DNA of 64,000 nt from the NCBI RefSeq assembly GCF_900172345.1, contig NZ_FWFY01000013.1, forward strand, positions 24,147 to 88,146, read 5' to 3'. Below the pieces are notes generated by a model. That model saw only the letters and a program-made list of their open reading frames with translations. It made no database searches and had not been told where the DNA came from. The DNA comes from Limimaricola soesokkakensis. GTDB lineage: Bacteria; Pseudomonadota; Alphaproteobacteria; Rhodobacterales; Rhodobacteraceae. Position numbers and translations under genes: made by a program. The first letter of the stretch is position 1. Each line of letters begins with the position of its first letter. Positions 60,669 through 64,000 of this stretch are shown here, piece after piece.

Positions 60669-61175
60669 TCACGCGTCCTCGGGCTCGTCCGCCCTCAATT
60701 CGTCGCGGTATTCCGCCAGCCAGTCCGTGAGAAGCTCACGGTCACGATAGAGAGTGTAGCCCTCCGTATTCGCCTCGGCCTCAAAATTCTCTTCCAGTGC
60801 CTCCAGTTCCGCATCCGAGGTGTCAGCCGTGATCTCCCGATCAAGGCTTTCGTAGAGCCATGCCTGGGTCTCACACCAAGTCATCGGCGTGTAGGCCCCG
60901 GGGCGGAACGCCGCGACCTCGCTATCTTCAAAGGGCAGCGTGACTTCCCGGGTCTCTCCCCACCGCTCGGCGATGGCCTTCAGCGCGGCCTTGCGCGTCC
61001 GGTATGCGCCATGGGCCGTGATCGAGGTGTCGTTGGAGCTGCCGCACCAGCCGGTGATCCGCGGCTCGCGGCTCCTGTTTGTCAGCGCCGGCTGCCGGGT
61101 GATGTAGATGATGTCCTCGTCGACCTTCTCCGAAGGGTTCGGGCCGACATACTCATGCACGACGATGTAAAACAT
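60669..61175 (-). CDS. Hypothetical acidic protein
   Basis: A 168-residue protein starting MFYIVVHEYVGPNPSEKVDE, strongly acidic, with no signal peptide or membrane segment. The region GAYRTRKAALKAIAERWGET, then the acidic C-terminus (TADTSDAELEALEENFEAEA) suggests a plasmid or phage accessory protein, such as an anti-restriction-like acidic protein, but no signature motif supports that. The start at 61175 follows an AAGAG; longer upstream sequence is not protein-like. Function unknown. Confidence 0.6.
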   Translation of the reverse strand: MFYIVVHEYVGPNPSEKVDEDIIYITRQPALTNRSREPRITGWCGSSNDTSITAHGAYRTRKAALKAIAERWGETREVTLPFEDSEVAAFRPGAYTPMTWCETQAWLYESLDREITADTSDAELEALEENFEAEANTEGYTLYRDRELLTDWLAEYRDELRADEPEDA

Positions 61176-62002
61176 GAATTGCTCTTTTCGGATGCAGGGC
61201 GCCGCCTTGGCGGCGGGAGCTGACCTCAGCCCCATCACCAGCATACAGCTGCATGAATTACATGTAAACTCATGTTTTCTAACGGATATTTTATATGTCC
61301 ACCGAGTTTCTCCGCCGCCAGGCCGGACCACCTGCACAGGCCGCTGAATGTCGCGCCGGATCGACTGGCCCAGATCTCCTGTCTGCGCGACAAGCGTCAT
61401 GTCAGGAAGGATTTGACCCGCGAACTGGTCGGAAAATACGCCGATACCTACGAATTCTCCGGTGGCACATCCAGATCCGGCACAAGGGCGTCGTCCTGCC
61501 CTGCACCATCTTCGATCCGCATCAGCCGCGTGTCACCCACGCCGCAATCACTGAGAACAAGCCCCCCGGCGCGGTGCTGGCACACATCACGCGACAGCAG
61601 GACAAGGCTGCGGCTGCACCGGGTATCGCAAGACCAGACGGCACCGAACTGTGCGGTCGTGATCGAGCAAGGGATGCGCCGCCGATCTCGGGCTATCCCC
61701 CCGGCTGCCGGGGCCGAACACGGCCGCGATCCGGGGCGCCAAGTCCGTGGTCATGGTAACGCCTGAGTGGCGAAGGCAGGTCAGGGAAAATGCAAACCTC
61801 GACCCGCCGACCCGAACCCGAGGCAAGTGTCATCGCGCTGCGACATCGCCGTATCCGGGACACGTCCCGCGCCACGCATTTGGTCCTGCAAGAGGGCCAG
61901 AACACGTACTAGAAGCTGATTTCGTCGCCAATACATCGCCTTTAAGGCGACAGACTGTCGCCATGCTGCTCCTACACCTTATGATTGTGGTTTGGTGGAG
62001 TG
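61176..62002. other. Intergenic stretch with decayed coding DNA and a palindrome
   Basis: No intact gene in about 830 bases. Plus-strand fragments such as RHKGVVLPCTIFDPHQPRVT near 61490 read like protein but are broken by frameshifts and have no recognised family. TCGCCTT-T-AAGGCGA (61936-61950) is a 15-base palindrome about 55 bases before the PAP2 gene and may be its operator. Confidence 0.45.
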
Positions 62003-63076
62003 GTGACGGTGACAGCAAATTTCAGCGCAATGCGCAGCTTGATGGTTGAACGAGTTTACCCGCGTCACTTGGCATTGCTGCTGCTCGTCGCGCTACACGC
62101 CTGCGTGGCGGTTGCCATCGGCATCATCCTCGAGGTGCCCTATCGGGCGGGCATGGCGGGCCGCCTGCTGGTGTTGTTTCAGGTGCTTATCCCCTGTTTC
62201 CTCGTCGTTCTGTTGTTCTGGCAGTTCGGGAAAATGGCGCTCGTCATCCGGCCCGACCGGCCGATCGCATGGCTGGGGTTGTATCTGCGCCGTCTTCTTC
62301 TCGATGGCGATCGTCTCATGGGCGGACTGCTCGCGCTGGCCGCGGTGGCGCTCTTCATGGGGAGCTTTTCCTTCGTCAAACCGCTGATTCCGCGCATGGC
62401 CCCCTTTTCTTGGGATCCGGAACTCGCCGCGCTCGATCGGCTGCTGCATTTCGGGCTGGATCCCTACCGGCTGTTGATGCCCCTCGTGGCCCATCCCTAT
62501 GTGCTCAAGGCGCTGAACGTCGCCTACCACGCCTGGTTCTTCCTGTTCTATTTTCTTGTCTTCATCGCGGCCTTCTCGAAGGGGAATGAGCGTAACATCT
62601 TCCTCTGCGCCTTCGTGCTGACATGGGCGTTGGGCGGCAACGGGCTGGCGATCCTGTTGTCCTCGGGAGGCCCGGTCTATTACGAGGCTCTAGGGTTTGG
62701 CGCCGATTTCGCTCCGCTCCTAGAGATGCTGCGCGCCGCCGATGGTGTCACCACCCTCTGGGCGCTCGATGTGCAGGCCTCGTTGTGGGACAGCTATCGC
62801 GGCCTGGCCGCCCCCCGCGGGATATCCGCCATGCCGAGCATGCATGTGGCCATCTCCGTGCTCATGACCCTCTATGCCTATCGTTATGCCCGCTGGTCGG
62901 GCAGAATTTTCCTCGCTTTCACCGCGGTGATCATGATCGGGTCGGTCGCGCTGGCATGGCATTATGCGGTGGATGGCTATGTGGGCGCAGCGGTGGCCCT
63001 AGCGTGCTGGAAGATGGCACGGCGCATGAATATAGACACCGCCTCCGAAGCCCAGCACTTGGAACCTGCGATCTGA
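62003..63076 (+). CDS. PAP2-superfamily membrane phosphatase / inositolphosphotransferase-like
   Basis: The 357-residue protein has about seven hydrophobic segments. The active-site motifs of the PAP2/Aur1-type family lie near the end: AMPSMHVAISVLMTLYAYRY (the S-x-x-x-S-x-H histidine) and HYAVDGYVGAAVALACWKM (H-x-x-x-D nucleophile pair). Relatives remove phosphate from lipid phosphates or transfer inositol phosphate to ceramides. The GTG at 62003 has GGTGGAG eight bases upstream and is preferred; a downstream ATG at 62030 is possible. It stands alone, so its lipid substrate is unknown. Confidence 0.8.
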   Translation: MTVTANFSAMRSLMVERVYPRHLALLLLVALHACVAVAIGIILEVPYRAGMAGRLLVLFQVLIPCFLVVLLFWQFGKMALVIRPDRPIAWLGLYLRRLLLDGDRLMGGLLALAAVALFMGSFSFVKPLIPRMAPFSWDPELAALDRLLHFGLDPYRLLMPLVAHPYVLKALNVAYHAWFFLFYFLVFIAAFSKGNERNIFLCAFVLTWALGGNGLAILLSSGGPVYYEALGFGADFAPLLEMLRAADGVTTLWALDVQASLWDSYRGLAAPRGISAMPSMHVAISVLMTLYAYRYARWSGRIFLAFTAVIMIGSVALAWHYAVDGYVGAAVALACWKMARRMNIDTASEAQHLEPAI

Positions 63077-63257
63077 GCTGAATGCCAGCGCACACGGTAT
63101 CGGAGTTTTTCCGGAATGTGGCAGCGGTTGCATGGTCCCGCAGCGGAAGGGCGGAGCCTTGCCCAAACGATCGATCGCAAGTTCCAAGCCGCACGCATCG
63201 CCCGCGGCGGCGTGCAGGTCACCTTCAAGGTGAATGTGGCCGGGTTGCCGAGGGGAA

Positions 63258-63322
63258 CACAACACACCTCGGTCGTCGACAGCCCAGCCTCCTGCTTCTT
63301 CAGCATTCCAGCAATCTAGTGT
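63258..63322 (-). mobile_element. IS3-type OrfA remnant
   Basis: The minus strand reads IAGMLKKQEAGLSTTEVC, which matches the N-terminal region of IS3-family OrfA (IIGMLKEQEAG type, as at the end of this window) before the frame decays. It is a short dead fragment. Confidence 0.5.
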
Positions 63323-63477
63323 CCGGGGCTTTCGCGGCGCCGTTGACGCCACGCTTCCCTACCACGCCATGAGAAGCAGTCGCTTCATGTCCGTTTCCAA
63401 AGGCGACGGTTGCTCTATCTCGGTACGATGACGCGCATCAGCGCCAGGCGGAGACGGCGGGCCGCCCCGAGCAGCGC

Positions 63478-63590
63478 CGCGCCCCAGTGGCTCGACCGAA
63501 TGCGCGCGCGCAAGCCGGTGAAGGTGGCCGCCGTCGCGCTGGCTGCCCGCATGACACGAACGGTCTGGAGCCGTGCCGCAAGTGGTCATC
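63478..63590 (+). pseudogene. IS110-family transposase C-terminal fragment
   Basis: APQWLDRMRARKPVKVAAVA, then LAARMTRTVWSRAASG match the C-terminal block of IS110/IS116 transposases (WL...R.P.KVAAVALA.KMAR..W). Upstream sequence does not continue the family, and downstream the frame changes. It is a remnant. Confidence 0.55.
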
Positions 63591-63761
63591 GTCGACAAAA
63601 GTCCGCAGAAGCGGTATTTCAATGGCGCGGCCTTCGATTATCTCGCCTACTTCGGAGAGAATGAAGAATTTACCGAGGCTTGGCGCAACTACGCGCTCAA
63701 GGGTCACGTGGGAGTCTATACGGTCTATGCCCGAGACGGGTGCGACCTGCCCAACTGGTAA
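63573..63761 (+). CDS. Short hypothetical frame
   Basis: A 62-codon frame from a GTG reads VPQVVIVDKSPQKRYFNGAA, then FDYLAYFGENEEFTEAWRNY and ALKGHVGVYTVYARDGCDLP. It is protein-like, but it overlaps the IS110 remnant, has no clear ribosome-binding site and may be the tail of a gene cut by insertions. Confidence 0.3.
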   Translation: MPQVVIVDKSPQKRYFNGAAFDYLAYFGENEEFTEAWRNYALKGHVGVYTVYARDGCDLPNW

Positions 63762-63873
63762 GGCGGGCGCCCACCGTAACATCGAACTTCTCGCCGCTGC
63801 CGGTACTGAGATTGACCTCGTCGGAGGGCATTGCTGCAGAGCTCAGGCTCAGGTGGCAGTTGCCCCTTGCCCC

Positions 63874-64000
63874 TGACCTGAGACCCTGTTCCTCCTCCAG
63901 TTTGGGGTAGAGTCCGTCCAACTCAGGAGACGGACATGAAGCGATCGCGTTTCGCGGAAGAGCAGATCATTGGAATGCTGAAGGAACAGGAGGCCGGGCT
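63874..64000 (+). mobile_element. IS3-family insertion sequence, left end (continues beyond the window)
   Basis: TGACCTGAGACCCTGTTCC at 63874 looks like the terminal inverted repeat. It is followed 62 bases later by a GGAGA-preceded ATG (63936) that opens the frame MKRSRFAEEQIIGMLKEQEA, the start of OrfA of the IS407-type branch of IS3. The element runs out of the window, so its completeness cannot be judged. Confidence 0.75.
63936..64000 (+). CDS. IS3-family transposase OrfA (5' part)
   Basis: The first 21 codons (MKRSRFAEEQIIGMLKEQEA) match the helix-turn-helix start of IS3-family OrfA, which binds the terminal repeats and is fused to OrfB by frameshifting in active elements. The gene is cut by the window edge. 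Confidence 0.8.
   Translation, partial: MKRSRFAEEQIIGMLKEQEAG

Overview
The window is high-GC alphaproteobacterial DNA, most likely from a Rhodobacteraceae/Roseobacter-type organism. The evidence is a FlaF-linked short flagellin, a DctPQM TRAP transporter, a DUF1612/RHE_PE00001-type protein, a FlaF-LuxR overlap and generally GC-rich codon use. It mixes housekeeping-type genes (glmU, glmS) with plasmid functions: an iteron-type Rep_3 initiator, ParA plus a small partner, and a MobF relaxase with TraK/L/M-like accessory genes. It is therefore either part of a plasmid/chromid carrying surface-polysaccharide and flagellin genes, or a chromosome with integrated plasmid modules. The sequence alone does not decide which.

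Layout. 1-5.2 kb: nucleotide-sugar supply for surface polysaccharide (epimerase, UDP-sugar dehydrogenase, GlmU, GlmS). 5.2-6.9 kb: a tyrosine integrase directly behind glmS with a divergent XRE regulator, then a VanZ-like protein. 6.9-14.4 kb: accessory region with hypothetical genes, an AT-richer membrane-anchored repeat protein split at a possible frameshift site, broken IS3 pieces and two CcdA-like antitoxins without CcdB. 14.8-17.6 kb: TRAP transporter. 18.3-20.5 kb: replication and partition module (repA, iterons, DnaA box, parB-like, parA). 20.8-22.1 kb: metallophosphoesterase and XRE regulator. 22.6-28.5 kb: two-gene exopolysaccharide operon (deacetylase-glycosyltransferase fusion and a Tat-exported DUF3131 protein).

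28.5-34 kb: RES/Xre toxin-antitoxin pair, a vapC pseudogene cut by an N-terminally truncated TnpB element, and a large Calx-beta/RTX protein. 35-38 kb: LuxR-type regulator convergent with an alpha-oxoamine-synthase-family enzyme. 38-41.8 kb: frameshifted and truncated remnants around a DUF1612 gene. 42-44.8 kb: three overlapping Tad-type pseudopilin/TadG genes. 45.4-49.1 kb: palindrome cluster, flagellin, FlaF and two paralogous LuxR regulators. 49.1-53.6 kb: two plasmid genes, each behind a related long non-coding leader. 53.8-55.7 kb: small genes and a toxin-antitoxin pair whose Doc toxin lacks the motif histidine. 56.1-60.2 kb: relaxase, probable oriT and TraKLM-like genes. 60.6-64 kb: hypothetical gene, PAP2-type membrane phosphatase and IS remnants, ending at the start of an IS3 element.

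Several genes contain apparent frameshifts. These may be true decay or uncorrected indels in the assembly. No rRNA, tRNA or CRISPR array was recognised.
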